Source: Macrocystis pyrifera (Eukaryota > Sar > Phaeophyceae > Laminariales > Laminariaceae). Taken from it: a DNA stretch of 64,000 nucleotides. This document shows, piece by piece, positions 57,601-64,000 of this stretch. Within the stretch, counting starts at the first letter, position 1. Each line of letters starts with the position of its first letter. The notes beneath the pieces are model-generated. The model worked only from the letters and a program-made list of their open reading frames with translations, was not told where the DNA came from and ran no database searches. The stretch is from assembly GCA_031763025.1 (NCBI GenBank), contig JASSKH010000006.1, forward strand, positions 15,899,479-15,963,478, in the 5' to 3' direction. The translations under genes were made by a program, and so were the position numbers.

Positions 57601-60600
57601 TGTATGCTTCCTTTTTCGTTTCCTCGTGTGCTTGTCGGACTTGTTAGACTTATGTGACTGCTAGCTATCTAGTGTTCTTGCGTGCTTTTTGTGTAGATCG
57701 CTCGTTTCATGTGTTCGTGCTACAGTCAAAAACGGCCCACACGTACGTACGCATTTTAACATACTTTTATCGGGAACAGTAGTGTTTAGACCAAGCCCGG
57801 GAGGAACTATATCAGTACTACTCGGTAGCGCACTACAACAAGTGGTGATGGTTGAGCTGACTGCTGAACTGATGCCCCCCCCCGCCGTCAAACGATCTAT
57901 GGTTGGAGTGCAGGCAGCGAGCGGGATGCTAACGCGCGTGCTGTGCTGGGGTTTGACCTTGTACAACCTCTTGGTCGAGGAAGGACGCGAGCTCACAGCA
58001 GCGAAGAGCGTCAAAACGTGAGATGTGATTAAGCAAATCTAGGATTTTGTCGCTGTTGGTGGGGATGGTGGTGATGGTGGCTGTGGTAGTGTTGGTGGTG
58101 CAGAAGGGAGAGAGGGGGGTGACCGTAGTTGTGGTTCTAGTGTTGGTGGGTATGGCAGTAGTGTTGCTCTTACTGGTGGTGCTTCTCTTAGTAACGGTGG
58201 ATTGCGGTGTTCTGGGTGCCGTTGCTGCTGTTGGCATTCGACGTCGCGCCAACAGTGCACCCCCGCCCTTCCCTTTCCGCACCTCATGCCCGCCCTGCTT
58301 TCTCCCTCGCCAGCACTTTTTACCAGCTCTTCAAACAGCGCCTTGGGTCATCGACCGTCTCTCCAGCACTGGCTAAATTTCATTGTCTCCACCTTTCCCC
58401 ATGTTGTCCCGGCACGTTCGAATGTTGTTTCGTTTTACCCGAGAAATATCTTTTCACCGCAAACCGATGATTTTCAAAACGAACGAAACGAAAAGCGACA
58501 AAAGCAACGATACGCCAGTAGGCTACTTAAACTGCGTAGTATTGATATTACTGTAGTAAGAGACATGCATTGCTCAGTCAGTTTTGGGAAACAGGCGATA
58601 TAAGATACCTAGTGCGAGGTAGTTTGTATTGTAGGTTACCTGAACCTTTCGACCAGGGAGTTGGTTTTATGAAGGTCATACTCAATGAAACGCTAAGCAG
58701 ACAAAAGGCTATATTTCAAAAACAAATCAACATATGGCGCTTTTATCATACGTGTGTCCGGGCTTCCTTCCTCCCATTGATACACGTGTGCGTGAGCGCC
58801 GCTGGACGAACCTTCTTTAGCGCTTCGAACTGCTGTAGTAATGTGTCCATTCAATGTGTTCTTCATATTGCACCGTTCGTTCGACTAATGGACACCCAGC
58901 ATGCATCCTTTAGCCGTGCTGATTCTTCGTCTTAGAATACAAGCTTCCTACAATAAAAAAACAGCGGCAACGCATCATAAATATCGCTACGAATTAGCCT
59001 ATGCGATGCTAACAAAAAAGAGCAGAACACCAACCAACCAACCAAATGCTACCTAGAAAAAACTTGACACACAAGGCACAGACGCTTCAAAGTGAATATA
59101 TAAGTAAATAATATAGAAACCAGCTACAGTAATACTGCAGCCTAGACGGTTAGAAACTAAGCTTACATCACCCGTTTATGCGTGTGCTCGTGCGTCGTGT
59201 ATGTCATTTGTGGATGCTTGCGCCGCCTGTATCAGATACTTGTTGAGCGGCTGGAACATTCAGTCCGTGGCGGCCTACGTGTTAGTGCTGGCGCTGATAC
59301 CCGTGTTCAAGCCTTGGCAGCGAGACGCTCAATGGGACGTCGACGCCGATGGCGCTGCCGGTAACGACGAGCACACGTATTCAGACACGGACATAGTGAG
59401 TGAGGTAGCAGGGAGTTAACAGGAACACAGGGGAGGGCTTCGGATGGCAGTCTTTATGTGTTGGTTATTTGATTGGTTGGTTGATTCCGAGGGTGTGTTT
59501 AGTATTAATAGATGTCATCAGGGGTACCAAAGTGTACCGGGTGTGTTTCTCGATAAATGCCTTACCGAAGCCCTCGGCAAGGTTCTGTTGGCCCCCAATA
59601 CCCTACCGAATACTACGGCAAGGTTCGTTTCTCGATCGATACTGGTATCCGAAAATTCGGTAAGTTCGGTGCGGCCTCAGTACCGGTATCCGACACATTG
59701 GTAACTTCGGTATTCTCTCAATACTGGTCCCTGAAAACAGGAGGTATCGGTCCTGCCGACATATTTGAATACGTATCTCAATACCCTACCGAGGACTTCT
59801 GAATGCACTCAATACCGTTACCCGACACCTCAAGTGCGGTATCCCTACCACAAATTCCTCGGGTACGGGTAAACTACCCAAACATACCCTGGTTGATTAA
59901 TTGATTGGTTGATGGATTGATTGATTGAAGGGTTGGTTGTATTCTTCGGTGTTTTGTTCTGTTGTTTGTTTTATTTCTTTGATTTCGGTTTTGCAGGTGC
60001 GGCGAGTGATGACGGCCCCTGCGACCCTTTTTCTATTCACCCGGCTGATGGAACACCTGGCGGTCTGGAGGTCGACCGGCATATTTATCGCGGTGATCCG
60101 GATGATGATCGTCCACACCGCCAGTTGGTCGGTTCTATTCATCCTCTTCGAGGTACAACAACAGAATCAGTAGTACTACGATCAGTAGCAGCAGTGGCAG
60201 TGGAATAAGTACGACGTAGCAAAATAGCAGAGGTAGTAGAAATAGTGGTACTCCATGCTACTGAGCGTGGACTAGACAGGCTGGCGGATTGCAGGCGCTA
60301 TTGAATATCTACGACGAGGATAGGCTGATATTGCCATTTTCCCAACACCCCCCCCAAGTGGAAGAGCGTATCCGCAAATAATGCGCAAGTTGCCAACAAA
60401 CGTAAACTTCCTCGGGAATCGAATCCTGGGGTAATATTCCAACTAGAAGATTGCGTAGCGAAATTTCGGTGTAGTCGGTGTTCTTTTTCACTACCGTTGA
60501 GATCGGTAAATGAATTGAATGCGTGTGAATGCATGGGTATACACCCAAACCCAAAACTGAAAATTCTAGAAAACTACGAACTTTTTTTTTTTTTTCGATT

Positions 60601-63600
60601 GTTCATTCAAGTAAAATGGTATATTCTTTTTGTATCCCAACAATTTTTCAGTGTTTTTTTCAACTTTGACCACACCCACAATGATGACCAACCATCATCA
60701 ACAATCAACTACTCTGCGCTAGTATGTGAGCAACATTGCTGCAGACGTGCAGCCCAGAAGCGGCAGCAGCTACAGGTAAGGCCATGCGCGTGAGGTGGCA
60801 CATCCGCAGGATAGTCTATGGCTTGTGGCATGTAACGGAGCCTGCGATGCATCACGGAGGAAGGATGGGTAGAGCTTGGGGGTGCGGGCGCATGCGTGTG
60901 TCCCGACTCCCGACTACCCTTGCCACGATTACGAACAATAACCGCCACCAGATAAACTGCTTCCCCTCTCTAATGTTGCCCAGCAGCAGCAACACGCGAA
61001 ACCAGCGCTTGAGATGGCACATCCGCGATCTACTTTTGGCTACTGTACCTGTAGTTGCAAGTCTCGGAGCCTGCGATGCATCATTGGATATCTCTTAGGT
61101 AAAACGTTAGTTTCTGGGGAGAAGACGGCGGGTTGTTCCCAGAATCTGTAACGTGTAGAGCAGTAGTTGCTTTCGGTTCACCTCAACAGCCTCTGCTTTG
61201 ATTTCTGGAAGATCTTAGGGTTAAGCGGCGCTCAAGAAAGAAGGACAACCACGGAAGCTAGAATCCGAGGGACTCAAGGAAGTAATCACTGTGTGCCATG
61301 TTGAACTTGTCTTCGTCGTAGGCGTGTCAGGCGAAGCAGGCTCGATTTCGTCTCCAAGAACGAAACACCTACCTGGTATATACGTACAGTAGTTGATTCA
61401 TACTGCAATTGCTGTCTTTTTTATTTCATCCACCCCTACTAATACCTTTTTATTGCTCAGTACATGATAGATAGGTGCATCAGATTCTCTAACGCTCAAC
61501 GATTCTGCGGTACGTTTTATATTAAAAACTTACGTTCGAACATTTGCGTGCCCCTGTCAGTTGGCCGGGGGTCATTTCTCGCGCTTCCGGTTGCGGGGCT
61601 TGTAGGCGGCCCCGCCCGGACGCTGCGGCGCGCGGTTGGGCCCCGGCCGGGCTTCGTGCCGCGTTCTGTTATCGTCCGAAGTCGCGCGAGCTCGCTCATT
61701 TTCATTGTCTTTCGACCCGCCGAGCCAAGCAGGGCCATGAGAACTTCCAGAGTGTGGTTTTAGTTTTGCGTTCGCTTTACGGTTGTACCTGTCGCTTACA
61801 CACACCACACCAGCGTTTGAAAGCTATGTGATTTAACGCAGCCACGGTAGCACAGCAGCCGTTCTTCTTGCTTTGGTCTTTGTGACAACCATGAACGTAG
61901 TGTGTGAGTGTGTTTGTGTGCGGCATCCATAGATGCTACCCTGGTAATGCCTAAGGTCCTGCAGCAAGCAGCGTGAACTGTTTCAACAACGTCAACAGCG
62001 GTGCAGTTGTACCTTTTTAGTGCTGTTCTGTCTGCTGCTGTGTATCCGGGTATATGGCATCGTCCTTCAAGAGAATGTCGTAGTGCGACGGCCATGATAC
62101 GACAGCAGCCGCACGTCGAAGACTCCCCTTTGTGGCAGCTGTGTGTCCCATCCTGGTGTCTTCTTGCGCGTGTGTCCCATCCTGGACATATTCTATCCGA
62201 CTCCAACCAAACATTCCTCTTGACCTTCTTAACCACACGCGTCGTGCCCGAACACTCCAACATTAGAAACACAACAACAGCGAACCTCATATAGGCGTAC
62301 ATATGGACAGTGGGCCGCCTGCATCCTCCCGTTTCAACTGGCGACACCCCCAGGATCCCAAGGCAGCCATATCCCGAAAGGGAACCTTGAACTAACTGGT
62401 ATCGTATCCTATAGTGCATGACACATCCCCAAGCAATGCCACCTCGAGATAGGGTAGCAGAGCTACGCTCCCCATCCCCTCTTACCGCACGGGCGCAAAC
62501 TCGTTAATGATCCCCGAACCCCCCACCACTTGATATGGGCTGTACCACGCGTGCGAACGGCGTCGAATGTCCCACGGGATCCCTGATACGCGTTACTTAA
62601 TGTCAGAGCGCGAAAGTCGTCGCTTGTTTCTAGCTGACCCCCTGCCCTCACCCCCGAGTTTCCCTCTGCCCCCCTCCCGCCTCGACCACTCCCGACGAAA
62701 CAAAAAAACATATTCACGCCGATCAATTTGAGCATGGATATCTGTCGGTCATTGCACTGTACGGCACCGTAGTATATATGCACCATATGTGTAGTATGTA
62801 CAGAACAAACATTGGCAGACACGGTTTCCTCGTGATCTTGCCGCACCGACAAAGCAGGGTTTGACTTGTTGGTTAATATGATATTTTCCCCCAATCGCGC
62901 GTCACCCGCTCGTCCCCCCCCCCCCCCACACCGCCTTCCAGGTGACATTCGCTCTGGCGTTTTACGCCCTGCTCAAAGGAAACCCCGGCTTTGAAACCAT
63001 CTGGGAGAGCATGACGACGGTGTTCCTCATGTCTATCGGGGAGATTAACGTCCCGTTTAGCGAACAAAAGTGAGCGCCGCCGTCTTGGCCGTTGATGGAC
63101 CGGTAGAAAACCGTTGCAGGGAAGTTAAAGCGCTAGAAATCGCAAAACGCTTGAACGACCGTTAGAGGATGGTCAGAGGATTTCAGTCGCCGGTGCCGAT
63201 GTCGAGCTTGACGGAGTATATCTTGATTAATCTCGATCATCGTTATCGAACCTCCAAGCGCTATTTCGATATCTCAATCCTGATGTCAATATCGATACTC
63301 GCTTCGAATGCTGCATTGTCCTTACTATATCGCGCCACGGTGGCGTATACTCTGTCGCGATCCTCTACCATCCAGGTATCTGCACACCGTGGGTGTGCTG
63401 ATGTTCGTGACATTCATGCTGGTGGTCGCGATCGTCTACATCAACCTGCTTGTAGCCATCATGACCAGCGGGTACACTGAGGTAGGGTAATAATACGTGC
63501 GGAGTGTACTGCTGTCCCTATATTTACTGTACTATAGCGTCAATAGCATTGCTGTAGGGGGTAAAGAGGCGTTTTATTCTATTTATTGTGGTTGTTTAGT

Positions 63601-63777
63601 GTAGCTTGTGCTTTAGTGTTTTTGCTTTTCTTCGCCATCACGACCAGCACGCACACTAAAATAATAAGTTTTATTAATTTTGATGGAAATTCCACAGGGC
63701 AGCAGCAGGTGGAGGAGAGGGGGCAGGCAGATCTAGGGGCGCAGGAAAAGAGGCTGTTTCACTTTCTGTTCTTGTAG
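45578..63777 (+). CDS. ankyrin-repeat TRP-like cation channel, 14 exons (5' end missing)
   Basis: Proposed exons: 45578-45649, 46044-46146, 47446-47648, 48636-48801, 50173-50321, 52741-52969, 55078-55193, 56330-56426, 57914-58017, 59236-59395, 59997-60152, 62942-63069, 63376-63481, 63703-63777. Each acceptor is AG and each donor GT. The phases agree at all 13 junctions, and the sum is about 620 codons without an internal stop. The first half holds ankyrin-like repeats. Then come KWSIFGHRYYVWELGRYLAL (pre-S1 to S1), S2-S4, S5 (ending ILFEVTFALAFYALL across a junction), a pore helix FETIWESMTTVFLMSIGEIN and S6 VTFMLVVAIVYINLLVAIMT. This order is that of TRPA/TRPV-like channels, six-helix tetrameric cation channels of the plasma or organelle membrane. 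The C-terminus is short. Least certain are the donor at 56426, the acceptor at 57914 and the last exon. Ligand or stimulus cannot be read from sequence. Confidence 0.85.
46044..46146 (+). CDS. channel gene, exon 2 (ankyrin-like)
   Basis: The acceptor is CCTTTCGCCAG and the donor GTACAA. It encodes FLEKFPAYADKPNMLRAAVR then CKQYSLVEYFLEEQ, an ankyrin-type L-x-x-A-x-x-x-x-x-x-x-V-x-x-[FL]L-E pattern. It ends at a codon boundary and joins exon 3 in phase 0. Confidence 0.8.
47215..47265 (+). pseudogene. decayed partial copy of channel exon 3 (5' part)
   Basis: CAGCACAT and a 20-base perfect match GGCATGCCCCTGGTGTGGTT (47242-47261) correspond to exon 3 at 47444-47451 and 47476-47495. The middle is shortened by about six bases. 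An AG precedes it, and the frame would read a HINLEYVAGMPLVW-like peptide before running into C-rich sequence. Confidence 0.7.
47446..47648 (+). CDS. channel gene, exon 3 (ankyrin repeats)
   Basis: Acceptor ...CGTCTAG, donor GTGAGA. It encodes LRFLLQKGADINTRNFVGQN then VLSLVVSNRGKEAIPML. GADIN and the L-x-x-LL-x-KGA order are clear ankyrin signatures. It ends with two bases (GA) that complete as Glu with the first base of exon 4. Partial decayed copies of this exon lie on both sides (47215-47265 and 47935-48005). Confidence 0.88.
47935..48005 (+). pseudogene. decayed partial copy of channel exon 3 (3' part)
   Basis: GGGTCAGGGCAGACGACGGT, TTCCTTGTGGTGTTC, AGCGGGAACGAAGCC and CCCCCATGCTGGATTGAGAG parallel the end of exon 3 (47582-47654), including the donor region GAGTGAGAG, which is changed here to GATTGAGAG. 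The lost GT would stop splicing at that point. Confidence 0.65.
48636..48801 (+). CDS. channel gene, exon 4 (ankyrin repeat)
   Basis: Acceptor GCTCACCCAG, donor GTGAGT. After the junction codon it reads YLVGECGLSLTDRDDFGALP and LHFAVLHGHMDTVQWI, a textbook ankyrin unit (D-x-x-G-x-x-PLH-x-A-x-x-x-GH-x-x-x-V). It ends in phase 0. Confidence 0.9.
49290..49690. repeat. intronic degenerate minisatellite, unit about 29-36 bp
   Basis: About 11-12 units of the type GACTTGGTTTTAGTGTGGG then TCGAAATT follow one another (GACTTGGTTTTGGTGTGCGG, GACTTGATTTCAGTGTGGGG and so on). Unit length varies. Confidence 0.8.
49905..50165. repeat. (CCATT/CCCAT)n pyrimidine-rich tract before exon 5
   Basis: Pentamers CCATT, CCCAT and CCGTA repeat almost to the acceptor at 50171. 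The tract doubles as an unusually long polypyrimidine region. Confidence 0.8.
50173..50321 (+). CDS. channel gene, exon 5 (ankyrin-like)
   Basis: The acceptor is GTCTCACAG after a pyrimidine-rich CCATT tract, and the donor is GTAAGT. It encodes a basic stretch (MKSWRLRGLQKSA) then LTPLGVAVLHNHESIAMWLM, an ankyrin-like TPL-x-x-A-x-x-x-x-x-x-x-x-WL unit. It ends with two bases (GG). Confidence 0.82.
50723..50823 (+). mobile_element. MITE, intact copy in a channel-gene intron
   Basis: Left end GGGGGACCATAGTAAATAGG; right end, reverse-complemented, CGGGGGACCATATTAAATAG. The core is AT-rich and about 60 bp. Same family as 43059-43157. Flanking ACTATTT / AAATATT suggests that the inverted repeat extends a few bases beyond the G-run. 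Confidence 0.8.
52080..52310. repeat. GGT/GTT-rich intronic tract
   Basis: Impure GGT, GTT and GAT trinucleotides surround a G-run near 52216-52230. Confidence 0.75.
52375..52425. repeat. (TTG/CTG)n microsatellite
   Basis: GTTGCTGTTGCTGCTGCTGT type repeats in the intron before exon 6. Confidence 0.85.
52741..52969 (+). CDS. channel gene, exon 6 (last ankyrin unit and linker)
   Basis: The acceptor is CTACTGTAG and the donor GTGAAA after TCGTCCGAG. GG|A gives Gly at the junction. It encodes LLVSLHDHGPQGAIELLGD (degenerate ankyrin) and then a polar linker with VLEGFVKKDTSAA and EHTYDIKLLYGSSE. The frame stays open to a TAA 27 bases past the donor. The donor was chosen because it is the only GT there that leaves phase 0, as exon 7 requires. 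Confidence 0.7.
53030..53190. repeat. GTT/GGT-rich intronic tract
   Basis: Runs of GTT, TGC and GGT trinucleotides, starting just downstream of exon 6. Confidence 0.8.
55078..55193 (+). CDS. channel gene, exon 7 (pre-S1 helix)
   Basis: Acceptor CTACTCGCAG, donor GTAATG. It encodes FSPLNILLRAEHPQLFEVKA then VQMVVALKWSIFGH. The HP-x-x-x-x-x-x-[AV]-V-x-x-x-x-x-x-KW-x-x-FG pattern precedes S1 in TRP channels. It ends with AG, completed to Arg by exon 8. Confidence 0.88.
55440..56190. mobile_element. TIR (foldback-type) element in intron 7, about 750 bp
   Basis: Left: GACTCAGGCTATTTCCTATG, CGCTTCGATTTCGAGC, TTCAGATTTTGA. Reverse-complemented right: GAGACTGTTTCCTATGCGAT, TCAAATTTTGCG, ATTCAGATTTTGA. 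Arms of about 50 bp match roughly 75 percent. The inner part has its own repeats (GCACTCGGCACGTCTCTTCG against ACACAGCGCGTCTCTTCG, each followed by a CAGACCA piece). No transposase is seen, and target duplication could not be fixed. Confidence 0.55.
56330..56426 (+). CDS. channel gene, exon 8 (S1 helix)
   Basis: The acceptor is AAAAATATCAG. It encodes RYYVWELGRYLALSVSFVLG then FIVYSGSGYNN, and the hydrophobic run of about 20 residues after a Tyr/Trp/Glu start is typical of TRP S1. The donor is uncertain. GTCAGC after ACGATG keeps phase 0 for exon 9, but it is a weak site and an extra exon may follow. Confidence 0.65.
57914..58017 (+). CDS. channel gene, exon 9 (S2 and cytosolic linker)
   Basis: The acceptor is GGAGTGCAG (a start further upstream is possible because the frame is open) and the donor GTGAGA. 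It encodes MLTRVLCWGLTLYNLLVEEG then RELTAAKSVK. The pattern LY-x-L-x-x-E-x-R-x-L ahead of the next exon's Y-L-x-S-x-WN is the usual TRP S2-S3 linker. AC|A gives Thr at the junction. Confidence 0.65.
58040..58215. repeat. GGT/GTT-rich intronic tract after exon 9
   Basis: Impure GGTGGT, GTGGTA and GTTGGT repeats begin about 20 bases after the donor. Long frames on the minus strand here are low complexity (Thr/Pro-rich) and not counted. Confidence 0.75.
58853..59000 (-). mobile_element. diverged LINE 3' end in a channel-gene intron
   Basis: GTGTTCTTCATATTGCACCG, GACACCCAGCATGC and CCGTGCTGATTCTTCGTCTTAGAA follow the order of the LINE 3' UTR copy at 37143-37225 (GTGTTCTTCACGTTAAACCG, CATCCAGCAAGC, CCGTGCTGATTCTTCACCCTAGAA). 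The orientation is the same as that copy, and divergence is greater. Confidence 0.6.
59236..59395 (+). CDS. channel gene, exon 10 (S3 helix)
   Basis: Acceptor CCTGTATCAG, donor GTGAGT. It encodes YLLSGWNIQSVAAYVLVLAL then IPVFKPWQRD and a polar, acidic loop ending HTYSDTDI. The GWN motif before S3 matches the TRP [FL]WN-x-[IL]D position, with Gln-Ser where Asp is common. It ends in phase 0. Confidence 0.8.
59520..59870. repeat. degenerate repeat of TACCGGTATCCGA-type words in intron 10
   Basis: Words such as ATACCCTACCGAA, ACTGGTATCCGAAAA, GTACCGGTATCCGACA, TTCGGTAAGTTCGGT and CAATACCGTTACCCGACA recur every 40-70 bases. The array is loose and heavily diverged. Confidence 0.55.
59997..60152 (+). 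CDS. channel gene, exon 11 (S4 and start of S5)
   Basis: Acceptor TTTCGGTTTTGCAG, donor GTACAA. It encodes ATLFLFTRLMEHLAVWRSTG then IFIAVIRMMIVHTASWSVLF and ILFE. The L-x-x-x-R-x-x-x-x-x-x-x-R-S-T-G-x-[FL] block is a TRP S4/S4-S5 linker hallmark. Few basic residues lie in S4, as in voltage-insensitive TRP channels. Confidence 0.9.
60785..61090. repeat. two ~85 bp direct repeats in intron 11
   Basis: GAGGTGGCACATCCGC ... GGAGCCTGCGATGCATCA (60792-60858) and GAGATGGCACATCCGC ... GGAGCCTGCGATGCATCA (61014-61082) share both borders and spacing but a diverged centre. Confidence 0.75.
62942..63069 (+). CDS. channel gene, exon 12 (end of S5, pore)
   Basis: The acceptor is CCGCCTTCCAG after a long C-run and the donor GTGAGC. 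It encodes VTFALAFYALLKGNPGFETI then WESMTTVFLMSIGEINVPFS. The FETIWESMTTVFLMSIGE stretch is the pore helix and filter, with GE at the selectivity position as in TRPA/TRPV relatives. AA|G gives Lys at the junction. Confidence 0.92.
63376..63481 (+). CDS. channel gene, exon 13 (S6)
   Basis: The acceptor is ACCATCCAG and the donor GTAGGG. It encodes YLHTVGVLMFVTFMLVVAIV then YINLLVAIMTSGYTE, the classic S6 with NLLVAIM followed by [ST]-x-x-Y-x-x-V-like residues. It ends in phase 0. A decayed duplicate of its 3' half follows at 63594-63655. Confidence 0.92.
63594..63655 (+). pseudogene. decayed partial copy of channel exon 13 (end of S6)
   Basis: CGCCATCACGACCAGCACGC followed by ACACT matches AGCCATCATGACCAGCGGGT ACACT at the end of exon 13 (63455-63479), and the upstream TTGTGCTTT...TTGCTTTTCTT part is only loosely similar. 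The donor GT after ACTGAG is lost. Confidence 0.5.
63703..63777 (+). CDS. channel gene, probable last exon
   Basis: The acceptor is TTCCACAGGGCAG. The alternative AG five bases earlier would give an early stop, while this one keeps phase 0. It encodes 24 residues, QQVEERGQADLGAQEKRLFH then FLFL and TAG. A charged coiled segment after S6 is normal for TRP channels, but this one is short and the real terminal exon could lie elsewhere. Confidence 0.5.
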   Translation, partial: QQVEERGQADLGAQEKRLFHFLFL

Positions 63778-64000
63778 TATTTTTGCTCTCACGGTATTCA
63801 GTGTGCTTCCAATATGTTACCTCTGTTGGTATTTTTCATATGTGTTTGTGGTGGGGTTCGTGTTCGATGCGTGTGTTGTTTGTAGTTGAGGTTTACTCGC
63901 GTGTGGTATGGGTGTTTGTCTTCTTTATTGTGTGTTTTCCGGTGTTGTTGCCTGCTTGTCGCTACGTATGATGACGAAGTAATATAGGGCACACCAGCCG

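Overview
The window is nuclear DNA of a eukaryote and is dominated by repeats. It has one recognisable spliced gene with long introns. Decayed retroelements and DNA transposons, microsatellites and a large tandem satellite array fill much of the rest. The style (14 small exons with roughly 1 kb introns, an ankyrin-TRP type channel, Ty3/Gypsy and LINE relics, many short TIR elements) fits a stramenopile alga, most likely a brown alga. That assignment is an inference from style and from remembered family resemblance, not from a search. I see no rRNA, no functional tRNA, no CRISPR array and no bacterial operon.

Layout. 1-2.6 kb: diverged short repeats without a gene. 3.2-5.05 kb: the broken 3' end of a Ty3/Gypsy polyprotein (integrase plus a chromodomain-like tail). 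5.1-7.65 kb: AT-rich, nothing coding. 7.66-27.35 kb: about 96 head-to-tail copies of a ~205 bp satellite arranged in higher-order blocks of about 3.71 kb. 27.6-36.4 kb: a few minus-strand ORFs without known homologues, a 738 bp PIF/Harbinger-like element with TAA target duplications, and local tandem repeats. 36.5-43.2 kb: a transposon cluster holding two convergent LINE 3' ends, a LINE reverse transcriptase fragment, a small MITE family, a tRNA-derived SINE and a TA-flanked element carrying the N-terminus of a pogo-like transposase. At least two of these insertions look nested.

45.58-63.78 kb: a plus-strand gene for an ankyrin-repeat, six-transmembrane TRP-like cation channel. I rebuilt it as 14 exons. 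Reading phase agrees across every proposed junction, and the joined coding length is about 620 residues without an internal stop. The 5' end is missing. The introns hold minisatellites, a foldback element, a MITE, a LINE tail and partial copies of the gene's own exons.

Most interesting: (i) the hierarchical satellite array, a centromere-type candidate; (ii) the phase-consistent TRP channel; (iii) decayed partial exon copies inside the channel gene; (iv) MITEs interrupted by a LINE and by a SINE, which give relative ages; (v) the Harbinger-like element containing two large hairpins.
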